6,857 nucleotides of DNA from NCBI GenBank assembly GCA_002414145.1, contig DHYP01000035.1, forward strand, positions 17,125 through 23,981. The letters are read 5' to 3'. The notes under the pieces are model-generated. The model was not told the origin of the DNA. It searched no databases and saw nothing but the letters and a program-made list of their open reading frames with translations. This DNA comes from Methylophilaceae bacterium UBA5127. GTDB taxonomy: Bacteria > Pseudomonadota > Gammaproteobacteria > Burkholderiales > Methylophilaceae. The stretch's first letter is position 1. Each line of letters starts with the position of its first letter. Shown in pieces: positions 1 through 5,488 of the stretch. Both the position numbers and the translations under genes were made by a program.

Positions 1-12
1 TTGGGCGCGTGA
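1..12 (+). CDS. C-terminal end of an upstream gene (partial)
   Basis: Frame 1 reads Leu-Gly-Ala followed by a TGA stop at 10-12. That stop overlaps the GTG at 9-11 where thiE can start, giving a GTGA stop/start overlap of the kind seen in translationally coupled operons. Only three codons are visible, so the product cannot be identified. A thiamine gene such as thiD would be a reasonable neighbour, but that is context inference only, and it is possible that this is not a real gene end. Confidence 0.35.
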   Translation: MGA

Positions 13-659
13 AGAAGACAATCAAGATGACAAAGCTGTCTCACTACAACATTAAAGGCTTGTATGCCGTAACACCTGACGTGCTTGAAGTGGAATTGCT
101 TTGTGAAAAAGTAAAAGCTGCTTTAGAAGGCGGTGCCTCTCTCGTTCAATATAGAAATAAATTTGCAGATAAGCAATTACTACTGAGGCAAGCCACTGCC
201 TTGCTCGCGCTTTGTAGAAGCTACAGTGTGCCTCTGATTATCAATGATCATCTAGATTTATGCGCCAAAATTGATGCAGATGGCTTGCATCTGGGTGTAA
301 CAGACTGTGATTTAGGCGCAGCGCGTAGATTGTTAGGTCCAGATAAAATCATTGGTGCCTCTTGTTATAACTGGCTTGATTTGGCCATACAAGCACAAGA
401 GGCTGGTGCGAGTTATGTTGCGTTCGGTGCTTGTTTTCCATCAGAAACCAAGCCTAATGCAGTGCATGCTCCATTTAGTTTAATTGCAGAAGCTAAACAA
501 AAACTCACTATTCCTGTAGTTGGCATTGGCGGCATTACGTTGGATAATGCGCCACAAGTGATTCGGGCTGGCGCCGACGCTGTTGCGGTTATCACAGACA
601 TCTTTTTTGATGATGACATTCAAGCTATTGCGAATCGTTACACACAATTGTTTCATTAA
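9..659 (+). CDS. thiE: Thiamine phosphate synthase (ThiE)
   Basis: Cytoplasmic TIM-barrel enzyme that joins HMP pyrophosphate and thiazole phosphate (HET-P or its carboxylated form) to make thiamine phosphate and PPi, the coupling step of vitamin B1 synthesis. Family landmarks appear in order: QYRNK at residues 47-51 (pyrophosphate-binding Arg/Lys), IND at 78-80 and the second Mg-ligand Asp at D99 (19 residues after D80, as in the Bacillus enzyme), GAS at 116-118, the phosphate loop FPSETK at 143-148, and VGIGGI at 171-176. Length (216 aa) is normal. The start is uncertain: GTG at 9 overlaps an upstream stop, while ATG at 27 (210 aa) has a weak purine-rich stretch before it and removes a Lys-rich extension preceding the conserved GLYAVTPD. 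A small oddity is Cys-Tyr-Asn after GAS, where many homologues have His. The promoter lies outside the window, and no clear terminator follows. Confidence 0.93.
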   Translation: MKKTIKMTKLSHYNIKGLYAVTPDVLEVELLCEKVKAALEGGASLVQYRNKFADKQLLLRQATALLALCRSYSVPLIINDHLDLCAKIDADGLHLGVTDCDLGAARRLLGPDKIIGASCYNWLDLAIQAQEAGASYVAFGACFPSETKPNAVHAPFSLIAEAKQKLTIPVVGIGGITLDNAPQVIRAGADAVAVITDIFFDDDIQAIANRYTQLFH

Positions 660-709
660 ATTTTTACCATTCTAACTGCGCCATCAGTCTTCGCAGAACC
701 GATGTTTCT

Positions 710-721
710 GTTCTATAGAAC
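710..721. repeat. 12-bp perfect palindrome downstream of thiE
   Basis: GTTCTATAGAAC is its own reverse complement and lies 50 bp after the thiE stop. As RNA it would form only a four-pair stem with a TATA loop. A run of six T follows about 30 bases later (753-758), too far to form a standard intrinsic terminator. It may be a protein-binding dyad or chance; nothing else supports a function. Confidence 0.25.
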
Positions 722-793
722 TGTAAACGCTATCTGTTTCAACGCATTTCTATTTTTTAAATCTTTACACGAAGTAAGCAATTTCTGGTTTGT

Positions 794-807
794 TTGAGTT
801 ATATCAA
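794..807. promoter_or_regulatory. FNR/Anr-type binding site
   Basis: TTGAG-TTAT-ATCAA matches nine of ten fixed positions of the FNR/Anr consensus TTGAT-N4-ATCAA. It sits in the 222-bp gap before the CxxC carboxymuconolactone decarboxylase-family gene, centred at 800.5. A -10-like TATTAT at 830-835 would place transcription start near 842, putting the site at about -41.5, the classical position of an activating (class II) Crp/Fnr site. The half-site match is direct observation. Activation by an FNR-type regulator under low oxygen is inference, since the regulator gene is not in the window. Confidence 0.55.
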
Positions 808-829
808 ACTACATCATAGAGACACTCAA

Positions 830-842
830 TATTATATAAAAA
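830..842 (+). promoter_or_regulatory. Candidate -10 element and start site for the redox gene pair
   Basis: TATTAT at 830-835 is a five-of-six match to TATAAT, with a predicted start near 842 and a leader of about 40 nt. No good -35 hexamer is seen 17 bp upstream, which is usual for an activator-dependent promoter and fits the FNR-like site. The surrounding 830-860 stretch is almost all A/T, so several other -10-like hexamers exist and the choice is guided mainly by spacing to the dyad. Confidence 0.35.
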
Positions 843-881
843 TATATTATATTAATATGTAAATTAAAAGGATTAATCAAG

Positions 882-1226
882 ATGTCAAAAGTATACAAAG
901 AGATTACTAAAGATATTTCATCTTCGCTTGCAAAGTTGCGTGCAGAAGCACCTGAAATGATGAAGGGGTTTTCCGAGCTTGCAGCAGCAGCAACTAAAGA
1001 CGGCGTACTGGATAAAAAAACTAAAGAGTTAATCGCTTTGGCCCTAGGTGTATCATCTAGATGCGATGGTTGTATAGGGTTTCACACTCAAGCACTGAGC
1101 CGTTTGGGCGCTACCAAGCAAGAAGTAGCTGAAACATTGGGCATGGCGGTGTATATGGGAGGAGGGCCATCGCTGATGTACGCGGCAGAGGCGATGACAG
1201 CATTTGAGCAAGTGATGAATCAGTAA
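882..1226 (+). CDS. Carboxymuconolactone decarboxylase-family (AhpD-like) protein
   Basis: A 114-aa all-helical protein of the CMD/AhpD superfamily. The core signature is RCDGCIGFHTQAL at residues 60-72: Cys61 and Cys64 form a CxxC pair and His68 follows four residues later, with Glu49 upstream in the position of the AhpD proton-relay Glu. This active-site layout is that of the peroxidase/disulfide-reductase branch (AhpD-like) and not of the true decarboxylase, so a thiol-based antioxidant or alkylhydroperoxidase role is likely. The sequence between the cysteines is Asp-Gly, where AhpD has a His. The Gly-rich segment at 92-96 is also family-typical. The start is supported by AAGGA at 868-872, nine bases before the ATG. 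The gene is preceded by an FNR-like box and followed by a DUF2892 membrane protein gene. Family assignment is firm; the physiological substrate is unknown. Confidence 0.88.
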   Translation: MSKVYKEITKDISSSLAKLRAEAPEMMKGFSELAAAATKDGVLDKKTKELIALALGVSSRCDGCIGFHTQALSRLGATKQEVAETLGMAVYMGGGPSLMYAAEAMTAFEQVMNQ

Positions 1227-1334
1227 ATAGTGAGAATCAGGTAATATTTTCGAAGAATACTAAATGTTTTGTTTCGATGGAATGACATGGTTTCTGATGT
1301 ATTCAAGTGAAGTTTAAATGTGAAGGAGCATGAA

Positions 1335-1505
1335 ATGCAAAAGAATATTGGCAATGTGGAGCGCATAATTAGAATTTTAGTAGGAGTGATATTGTTGGGT
1401 TTAACCTATACGCACCAAATTGGTGGATGGGGATGGATAGGCTTAGTACCACTCATCACAGGGTTGGTGAGTTTTTGTCCAGTGTATATGTTATTCAAGC
1501 GCTAA
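1335..1505 (+). CDS. DUF2892 (YgaP-like transmembrane domain) small membrane protein
   Basis: A 56-aa inner-membrane protein consisting of the DUF2892 domain alone, the domain that anchors YgaP-type rhodaneses. Visible hallmarks are the N-terminal NIGNVERIIRILVG (residues 4-17), a first membrane segment at about 11-26, GWGWIGLVPLITG at 31-43, a second segment at about 33-51 and the terminal FCPVY (47-51) containing the single Cys48. I chose the ATG at 1335 because AAGGAG (1323-1328) sits six bases upstream. A longer GTG start at 1320 would place that Shine-Dalgarno inside the gene and add five residues outside the family. It lies 108 bp after the CMD-like gene on the same strand with no visible terminator between, so co-transcription is plausible. 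The function of stand-alone DUF2892 proteins is unknown; links to sulfur or redox chemistry are by association. Confidence 0.85.
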   Translation: MQKNIGNVERIIRILVGVILLGLTYTHQIGGWGWIGLVPLITGLVSFCPVYMLFKR

Positions 1506-1724
1506 ATTGCGCTGTAAACAAACTACGCTGACAATTCTCTGTTTCTGTTTAGGCATTAATAGATGTCTAGCATAACGGTAATGATTATCTTAGAAGTGCC
1601 TTGTGGAATAAATAGAACAGTCTTTTCCCTCTTTATTAGCAAATTAGTAAGGTCATGAATACACTATATTGATGTTTAGTATAGCTGTTATTAAAACTGA
1701 TCAACTTAATTTGAGGCAGAAATT

Positions 1725-2738
1725 TTGCCAGATTTGTTAATTAATCATTTTCTACAAGGCTTAGTCGCACTTACAAAAGAGCGCGACTTGCATGAGCTTG
1801 AGCAAATGCTTAAGCAAACCATTGCTGGACTGATCACATTTACTAGCAAAGTTGAGGTAAAGTCTGTTGAGCTATACAGACTCAAAGATATTTCCACATT
1901 ATTTTTTTCGACTGTTTCTAAAGAAAGCCAGCCACCTGCATCCGCTTTGTCACCCGCATTGTGCCAGCAGTTGTTGGATTGCTATAGTTCCGCAAAGTAC
2001 AGCGTTTATGAAGTAAATGGTAATAAATCGTATCATCTGTACCCGCTCAAGCACGAGATTGCGCATAATAATGCGGTGATATTAGTGCATGCTGAGTTCG
2101 ATAATCAGCAACTTTCCGAGTCAATTTGTACTATATTGGACATTTACCAAAACTACATCGGTCTTCTCAATGACAATGAGCGTGATACTTTAACAGGCTT
2201 ACTGAACCGTAAAACATTTGACCAAAAGATAGGCAAAATTCTCTCTAACTTGAGTCAGGAAAATAAGCGCAAAAATGATAAAAACATACAGTTTTATTTT
2301 TTAGCCATTTTTGATATTGATCACTTTAAAAAGGTCAATGATCAGTATGGACATTTGATTGGTGATGAAGTGTTACTCTTGCTATCACAGTTAATGACAA
2401 AATCGTTTAGAGACAGTGATTATCTATTTCGGTTCGGTGGCGAAGAGTTTGTAGGGCTGTTCGGATGCGCAAATGAAGCTGATATTAATTTGGTGTTAGA
2501 GCGTTTAACTAATAAGTTACATGATTACAATTTCCCACAAGTAGGTAAAGTGACCTTAAGTATTGGCTACACAAAACTAGCTCCTGACGTAACGCCTAGT
2601 CAGCTGGTGGATCGCGCAGATTTGGCGCTCTATTATGCAAAGAATAATGGGCGAAACCAAATGCATCTCTATGAAAAACTGGTTGAGCAAGGCCATCTCA
2701 AAGAAGAAATAATAGAAGGCGAAATCGATTTGTTTTAG
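1725..2738 (+). CDS. Diguanylate cyclase (GGDEF domain) with N-terminal GAF-like sensory region
   Basis: Makes cyclic di-GMP from two GTP, controlling biofilm versus motility behaviour. The GGDEF domain begins at DTLTGLLNR (154-162), continues with FDIDHFKKVNDQYGH (196-210; D197 is a metal ligand), and contains an intact active site GGEEF at 238-242. RDSD at 229-232, five residues before it, is a proper RxxD inhibitory I-site, so product feedback inhibition is expected. SIGYT and the ADLALYYAKNNGRN segment close the domain. Residues 1 to about 150 have no signal peptide or membrane helices and resemble a cytoplasmic GAF-like sensor, an assignment I hold loosely. The start is TTG, supported by GAGG at 1713-1716 eight bases upstream; the next in-frame Met is codon 28. 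A Lys/Asn-rich insert (about 178-188) lies within the domain. The 219 bp upstream hold no convincing promoter or small gene. Transcription converges on the TetR gene. Confidence 0.92.
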   Translation: MPDLLINHFLQGLVALTKERDLHELEQMLKQTIAGLITFTSKVEVKSVELYRLKDISTLFFSTVSKESQPPASALSPALCQQLLDCYSSAKYSVYEVNGNKSYHLYPLKHEIAHNNAVILVHAEFDNQQLSESICTILDIYQNYIGLLNDNERDTLTGLLNRKTFDQKIGKILSNLSQENKRKNDKNIQFYFLAIFDIDHFKKVNDQYGHLIGDEVLLLLSQLMTKSFRDSDYLFRFGGEEFVGLFGCANEADINLVLERLTNKLHDYNFPQVGKVTLSIGYTKLAPDVTPSQLVDRADLALYYAKNNGRNQMHLYEKLVEQGHLKEEIIEGEIDLF

Positions 2739-2813
2739 TTGAGCAAGCATCCAACATCAGCTGTGGCATTATATAGTTAAGCCTTCTAACAACTTGTATA
2801 AACAATTAATGAC

Positions 2814-3419
2814 CTATTGCCAATTCTTCATCACAACATCAATAACCGCCATTAAATCATTCTTTGTTGCACCACTTGTCGCTTGAACAGAAATGCCTTG
2901 ATGAATGATCGCAACGTACTTTGCCAGAGTTGCCGTGTTTGCATCTTTCGGTAAATCTGAATTTGCCTTGGCTAAATCAAAACGCTCTTTTAGAGAACCT
3001 TCAAAATTGGATCGATAGCAAATTAATTCCTGTTGGATATGCTCTGACTCAGGCCCGCAAGACAAAGCACCCTGAACAATCATGCATCCTCGAGGCGTAT
3101 TCTGGGCTGTCAAAAGTTCTACAGCCTTGGTTAACAAAACGCTAACGACTTGACGCGCTGTTGGTTCAGATACTGCATCTTTCACAAAAGCGCTTGGGCC
3201 AGATACGTATTTCTGTAATGCCTTGCGAAATAGCGCCTCCTTGTTTCCGAAAGCGGCATAAATACTCGGCTTATTCATGCCCATTGTCTCCATGAGCACT
3301 GCCATGGAAGTGCCTTCGTAGCCATGCTCCCAAAATGCCTGCATCGCTTTTTCTAGCGCATCATCGTGGTTAAAGGCGGGGGGACGTCCGCGTCGCTTTG
3401 CATTTTGTGCACTGTTCAT
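2814..3419 (-). CDS. TetR/AcrR-family transcriptional repressor
   Basis: A 201-aa one-component regulator. The N-terminal arm carries KRRGRPPAF (8-16), a basic stretch typical of this branch, followed by the three-helix DNA-binding domain: helix-turn-helix about 37-57 (TS..VLMETMGMNKPSIYAAFGNKEALF). Residues from about 70 on form the ligand-binding and dimer domain, with Cys residues near the middle (in the RGCMI and LSCGPE segments and at ELICY) that could sense electrophiles. I chose the ATG at 3419: AGGAG (plus-strand complement 3427-3431) lies seven bases upstream. The adjacent ATG at 3422 has only four bases of spacing, and the TTG at 3443 would precede the Shine-Dalgarno. The gene is divergent from the SDR gene, and two matching dyads lie between them, so it is very likely an autoregulated local repressor of that operon. 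The inducer is unknown. Confidence 0.9.
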   Translation of the reverse strand: MNSAQNAKRRGRPPAFNHDDALEKAMQAFWEHGYEGTSMAVLMETMGMNKPSIYAAFGNKEALFRKALQKYVSGPSAFVKDAVSEPTARQVVSVLLTKAVELLTAQNTPRGCMIVQGALSCGPESEHIQQELICYRSNFEGSLKERFDLAKANSDLPKDANTATLAKYVAIIHQGISVQATSGATKNDLMAVIDVVMKNWQ

Positions 3420-3446
3420 CATGTAACTCCTAGGAAATATCAAAAT

Positions 3447-3455
3447 ATTATACCA
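3447..3455 (-). promoter_or_regulatory. Extended -10 promoter of the TetR gene
   Basis: On the minus strand this reads TGGTATAAT, a perfect TATAAT preceded by the TGn extended -10 motif. The predicted start is near 3440, leaving about 20 nt of leader before the ATG at 3419. The nearest -35-like TTGTCA is 20 bp away, too far to be optimal, which the extended -10 could compensate for. The motif overlaps the first dyad (3451-3462), so a bound repressor would block its own gene. Confidence 0.5.
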
Positions 3456-3462
3456 CTTGGTA
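3451..3462. promoter_or_regulatory. Putative TetR operator O1
   Basis: TACCACTTGGTA is a TACCA-N2-TGGTA dyad with five-base arms. It shares the TACC-N4-GGTA core with the second dyad 55 bp away (centre to centre). It overlaps the -10 of the divergent TetR gene and lies 9 bp upstream of the -35 of the SDR promoter. The ACCA-N2-TGGT core resembles published operators of some TetR proteins such as RutR. Binding by the neighbouring regulator is inference from position and symmetry. Confidence 0.6.
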
Positions 3463-3471
3463 ATAAATTTA

Positions 3472-3500
3472 TTGACAAGGTTGATATGACATTATAATAT
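3472..3500 (+). promoter_or_regulatory. Sigma-70 promoter of the SDR operon
   Basis: A perfect -35 TTGACA at 3472-3477 is followed either by a perfect TATAAT at 3493-3498 (15-bp spacer, short) or by TAATAT at 3495-3500 (17-bp spacer). Either places the start near 3505-3507, on the left edge of operator O2, with a leader of about 45-55 nt. This is the strongest promoter-like sequence in the window, as expected for a gene set kept off by a repressor. Confidence 0.6.
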
Positions 3501-3505
3501 TTACT

Positions 3506-3517
3506 TACCAATCGGTA
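3506..3517. promoter_or_regulatory. Putative TetR operator O2
   Basis: TACCAATCGGTA has perfect four-base arms TACC/GGTA around AATC. It shares the core and the 12-bp size of O1 and lies at the predicted transcription start of the SDR promoter, where a bound TetR dimer would block initiation. Confidence 0.6.
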
Positions 3518-3550
3518 CATTAATTATTTTAATGGTTATTTTTATAACTT

Positions 3551-4306
3551 ATGGAGACTAAATTGAATAGTAAAAACGACAAAGTGGCCTTTATTACTGG
3601 GGCTAATCGTGGAATCGGTTTCGAAACGGCGAAAGGATTAGGTGCATTAGGAATTTCTATCGTTATAGGTGTGCGCGATATCGTCAAAGGACAGGATGCC
3701 ATTAAACAACTTAATACATTAGGTATTAAGGCAGAGGCTATCCATTACGATGCAACAGATGCGAAAACATTGGATACAACTTACGACTATATTGCCAGTC
3801 ATTACGGTAAGTTGGATATTCTGGTGAATAATGCCGGAATTCTGCGAGAAACGCTGGTGGGTGGTAACGATAGTTCTACTGTGAGTCAGGAGGTATTGCA
3901 GGAAACCTTCCAGACTAACTTATTCGCAGTTGTCGCATTGACACAAAAGCTGTTGCCGTTGATTAAAAAGTCTGTAGCAGGCCGTATCGTAAATCTATCA
4001 AGTATTCTAGCATCGCAAACGCTACATAGTATGCCAAATTCACCCATAGACTTTGCAAAAGGGTTTGCTTACAACGCCTCAAAAACAGCACTGAATGTTT
4101 ATACCATCCACTTGGCACATGAATTAAAAGATACCAAAATCAAGGTTAATTCTGCACATCCAGGCTGGGTAAAAACTGAACTAGGGGGCAGCAATGCACC
4201 GATGGAAGTAGTTGACAGTTACAAGACCAGCGTCTATCTAGCAACTTTGGATGAAAAAGGACCAAGTGGAGGCTTCTTCCATGAGGCCGAGCCTTTGCCT
4301 TGGTAA
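3551..4306 (+). CDS. Short-chain dehydrogenase/reductase, carbonyl reductase-like
   Basis: A 251-aa classical SDR, predicted cytosolic NADPH-dependent reductase of a carbonyl compound. Rossmann motif TGANRGIG at 16-23; Arg42 after the second strand (GVRD) argues for NADP(H) over NAD(H); D67 in YDAT contacts adenine; NNAG at 93-96. The catalytic set is complete: Asn123, Ser151 (in NLSS), Tyr174 and Lys178 (YNASK). An insert of about 20 residues between Ser and Tyr (152-172) and the HPGWVKTEL tail motif resemble the CBR1/plant carbonyl reductase-like group. The start is debatable: the ATG at 3551 has no Shine-Dalgarno, whereas TTG at 3563 (codon 5) has GGAG at 3553-3556 six bases upstream and would give 247 aa. 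It is the first gene of the TetR-controlled operon, 14 bp before the DUF2798 gene. The substrate is unknown. Confidence 0.93.
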   Translation: METKLNSKNDKVAFITGANRGIGFETAKGLGALGISIVIGVRDIVKGQDAIKQLNTLGIKAEAIHYDATDAKTLDTTYDYIASHYGKLDILVNNAGILRETLVGGNDSSTVSQEVLQETFQTNLFAVVALTQKLLPLIKKSVAGRIVNLSSILASQTLHSMPNSPIDFAKGFAYNASKTALNVYTIHLAHELKDTKIKVNSAHPGWVKTELGGSNAPMEVVDSYKTSVYLATLDEKGPSGGFFHEAEPLPW

Positions 4307-4320
4307 ACAGCGGAAGATTC

Positions 4321-4557
4321 ATGGCTAAAAAAATACCATTACGTTACCGCACTTTAATCTTTGCACTGATCATGTCATTTAACACTTCGGCAATTGTATC
4401 GGCGGTGATTATCAGCTTGCATACACAGACCTTAGCACAGTTTGTAAGAGTATGGCCGTTATCATTTGCTATTGGTTGGCCTCTCGTATTCGTGGCAATT
4501 TTGATTATTGCACCGCTAGTTAACAAGTTTCTGGACTTGTTTATAGAGGGCACATAA
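4321..4557 (+). CDS. DUF2798 family two-helix membrane protein
   Basis: A 78-aa protein that I recognise as DUF2798-like. A short basic N-terminus (KKIPLRYR, 3-10) precedes membrane segment one (about 11-33, containing IMSFNTSAIVSAV), an Arg-Trp linker (RVW, 43-45), segment two (about 46-66, ending in IAPLV) and a short C-terminal tail. With the positive N-terminus inside, both ends should face the cytoplasm. The start is ATG 4321 with GGAAG at 4312-4316 upstream; a longer frame from TTG 4300 would overlap the SDR stop and add residues that do not fit the family. Position in the operon, 14 bp after the SDR and followed by a small ORF and a hydrolase, implies co-expression. The biochemical function of DUF2798 is not established. 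Confidence 0.8.
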   Translation: MAKKIPLRYRTLIFALIMSFNTSAIVSAVIISLHTQTLAQFVRVWPLSFAIGWPLVFVAILIIAPLVNKFLDLFIEGT

Positions 4558-4567
4558 GGTCAGCAAT

Positions 4568-4633
4568 ATGTATGCAGTAAGCTTACTGCAAGAACTTTTA
4601 AGTAAGTTATTCCAACATGCAATGGGGAGTTAA
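4568..4633 (+). CDS. Putative 21-aa amphipathic small protein or leader peptide
   Basis: ATG at 4568, 10 bases after the DUF2798 stop, is preceded by AAGG (4556-4559) with eight bases of spacing. It opens a frame ending in TAA at 4631-4633, three bases before the hydrolase ATG. The peptide alternates hydrophobic and polar pairs: hydrophobic at 3-4, 6-7, 10-11, 14-15 and 18-19; polar at 5, 8-9, 12-13, 16-17. That is the pattern of an amphipathic helix, with Glu9, Lys13 and His17 on the polar face. The last codons overlap the hydrolase Shine-Dalgarno (GGGG at 4624-4627), so termination-reinitiation coupling is possible. It may be a membrane-associated micropeptide, a leader controlling the hydrolase, or a chance frame. 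No homologue is known to me. Confidence 0.4.
   Translation: MYAVSLLQELLSKLFQHAMGS
4573..4590. repeat. Perfect 18-bp palindrome between DUF2798 and hydrolase genes
   Basis: TGCAGTAAGCTTACTGCA equals its own reverse complement over all 18 bases. In RNA it gives a seven-pair stem with an AGCT loop. A second weaker hairpin follows at once (AACTT 4593-4597 with AAGTT 4604-4608), and a run of four T lies six bases after the palindrome, so a weak terminator or attenuator is possible. As DNA it could be an operator. It lies inside the 21-codon small ORF. Confidence 0.6.
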
Positions 4634-4636
4634 TAA

Positions 4637-5488
4637 ATGCAAGATTTATCCAGAATTGGGCAAGTGACAGAAATTCAAATTGATAACAACAGAACTCTGC
4701 GATACCTGAAAGCAGGAAAGGGTAATCCGCTAATTATGTTGCATACAATCCGGACTCAGTTAGATTACTTCCAAGAAGTAATTCCTACGCTTGCTCAATA
4801 TTACACTGTTTACGCATTGGATTTACCAGGTCATGGATACTCTTCGATCGACACTCAGGCTTCATATGATGAGCCATATTTCCGTAGGGCTATTGTTGCA
4901 TTCATAGAGAAGTTGGATCTGGGAGAGATAACTCTTGTAGGTGAATCAATCGGTGCGGTATTGGCCTTTACCGTAGCAAGCACAATGCCAGAGCGCGTAA
5001 ATAAAATAGTGGCATCTAATACTTATGACTATGACAAACATTATGCAGACGGCGTGCGTAGAGGTAACTTATTTGCAAATATCGTTATTGGCAATTATGC
5101 AATTCCTATTCATGGTGCAATTTTCGCTGCACTTGAGAATTGGCTATTTTTAGGCATTACAATGCGTGGTGGATTACGTAACAAAAGCTGGATCCCAAAC
5201 GACCTGTTGACAGAGTTTAATCGCGTAGGTCGAAGAAAAGGATATCGGTACGTGGAACGTAATGTGTTTAATAATTGGAAGTCATGGGGTAAAGCAAGAG
5301 CGCTCTATTCTGGAGTGCAAGCATCTGTAAAGTTAATCTATGGTGATCATGATTGGTCCACTTTACAGGAGCGCCAACGCACTGCCAAAGAATTAGGGAA
5401 TACAAACATCATCACTATTGAGAATACGGGACATTTTGGGTTTGTGGATAACCCTAAAAAGATGATAGAGTTAGTTTTAGAAAGTTAG
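4637..5488 (+). CDS. Alpha/beta-fold hydrolase
   Basis: A 283-aa serine hydrolase of the alpha/beta-fold superfamily, predicted cytoplasmic (no signal peptide). The strand-turn landmark ALDLPGHGYS (60-69) precedes the nucleophile elbow GESIG (Ser104). The acid is probably Asp239 in YGDHDW and the base His266 in NTGHFGF, so the triad is complete. A cap region spans about 130-225 and is rich in aromatic and basic residues. Unusual is LHTIRTQLDYF (35-45): the usual His-Gly oxyanion motif is replaced by His-Thr with a following Arg, suggesting a distinct subfamily. The start is firm: GGGGAG at 4624-4629, seven bases before the ATG. It is the last gene of the TetR-controlled operon, 79 bp after DUF2798 with a palindrome and small ORF between. 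Esterase, epoxide hydrolase or C-C hydrolase activity cannot be told apart from sequence alone. Confidence 0.88.
   Translation: MQDLSRIGQVTEIQIDNNRTLRYLKAGKGNPLIMLHTIRTQLDYFQEVIPTLAQYYTVYALDLPGHGYSSIDTQASYDEPYFRRAIVAFIEKLDLGEITLVGESIGAVLAFTVASTMPERVNKIVASNTYDYDKHYADGVRRGNLFANIVIGNYAIPIHGAIFAALENWLFLGITMRGGLRNKSWIPNDLLTEFNRVGRRKGYRYVERNVFNNWKSWGKARALYSGVQASVKLIYGDHDWSTLQERQRTAKELGNTNIITIENTGHFGFVDNPKKMIELVLES

Noticed and set aside
413..619. 68-codon minus-strand frame inside thiE
   Set aside because: Shadow of thiE, whose conserved motifs run through the whole stretch on the plus strand.
1498..1513. AGCGC-N6-GCGCT hairpin over the DUF2892 stop codon as a terminator
   Set aside because: A five-pair stem is short and no T-run follows, so it does not meet the pattern of an intrinsic terminator.
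1563..1658. 31-codon frame with ATG in the gap before the diguanylate cyclase
   Set aside because: No Shine-Dalgarno at a proper distance, no recognisable sequence pattern and no operon context; a chance frame is more likely.
2921..3145. 74-codon plus-strand frame inside the TetR gene
   Set aside because: Antisense shadow of the TetR coding sequence, without ribosome-binding site or recognisable protein pattern.
4344..4553. 69-codon minus-strand frame opposite the DUF2798 gene
   Set aside because: The plus strand encodes a coherent two-helix membrane protein with a Shine-Dalgarno; the minus frame is its shadow.
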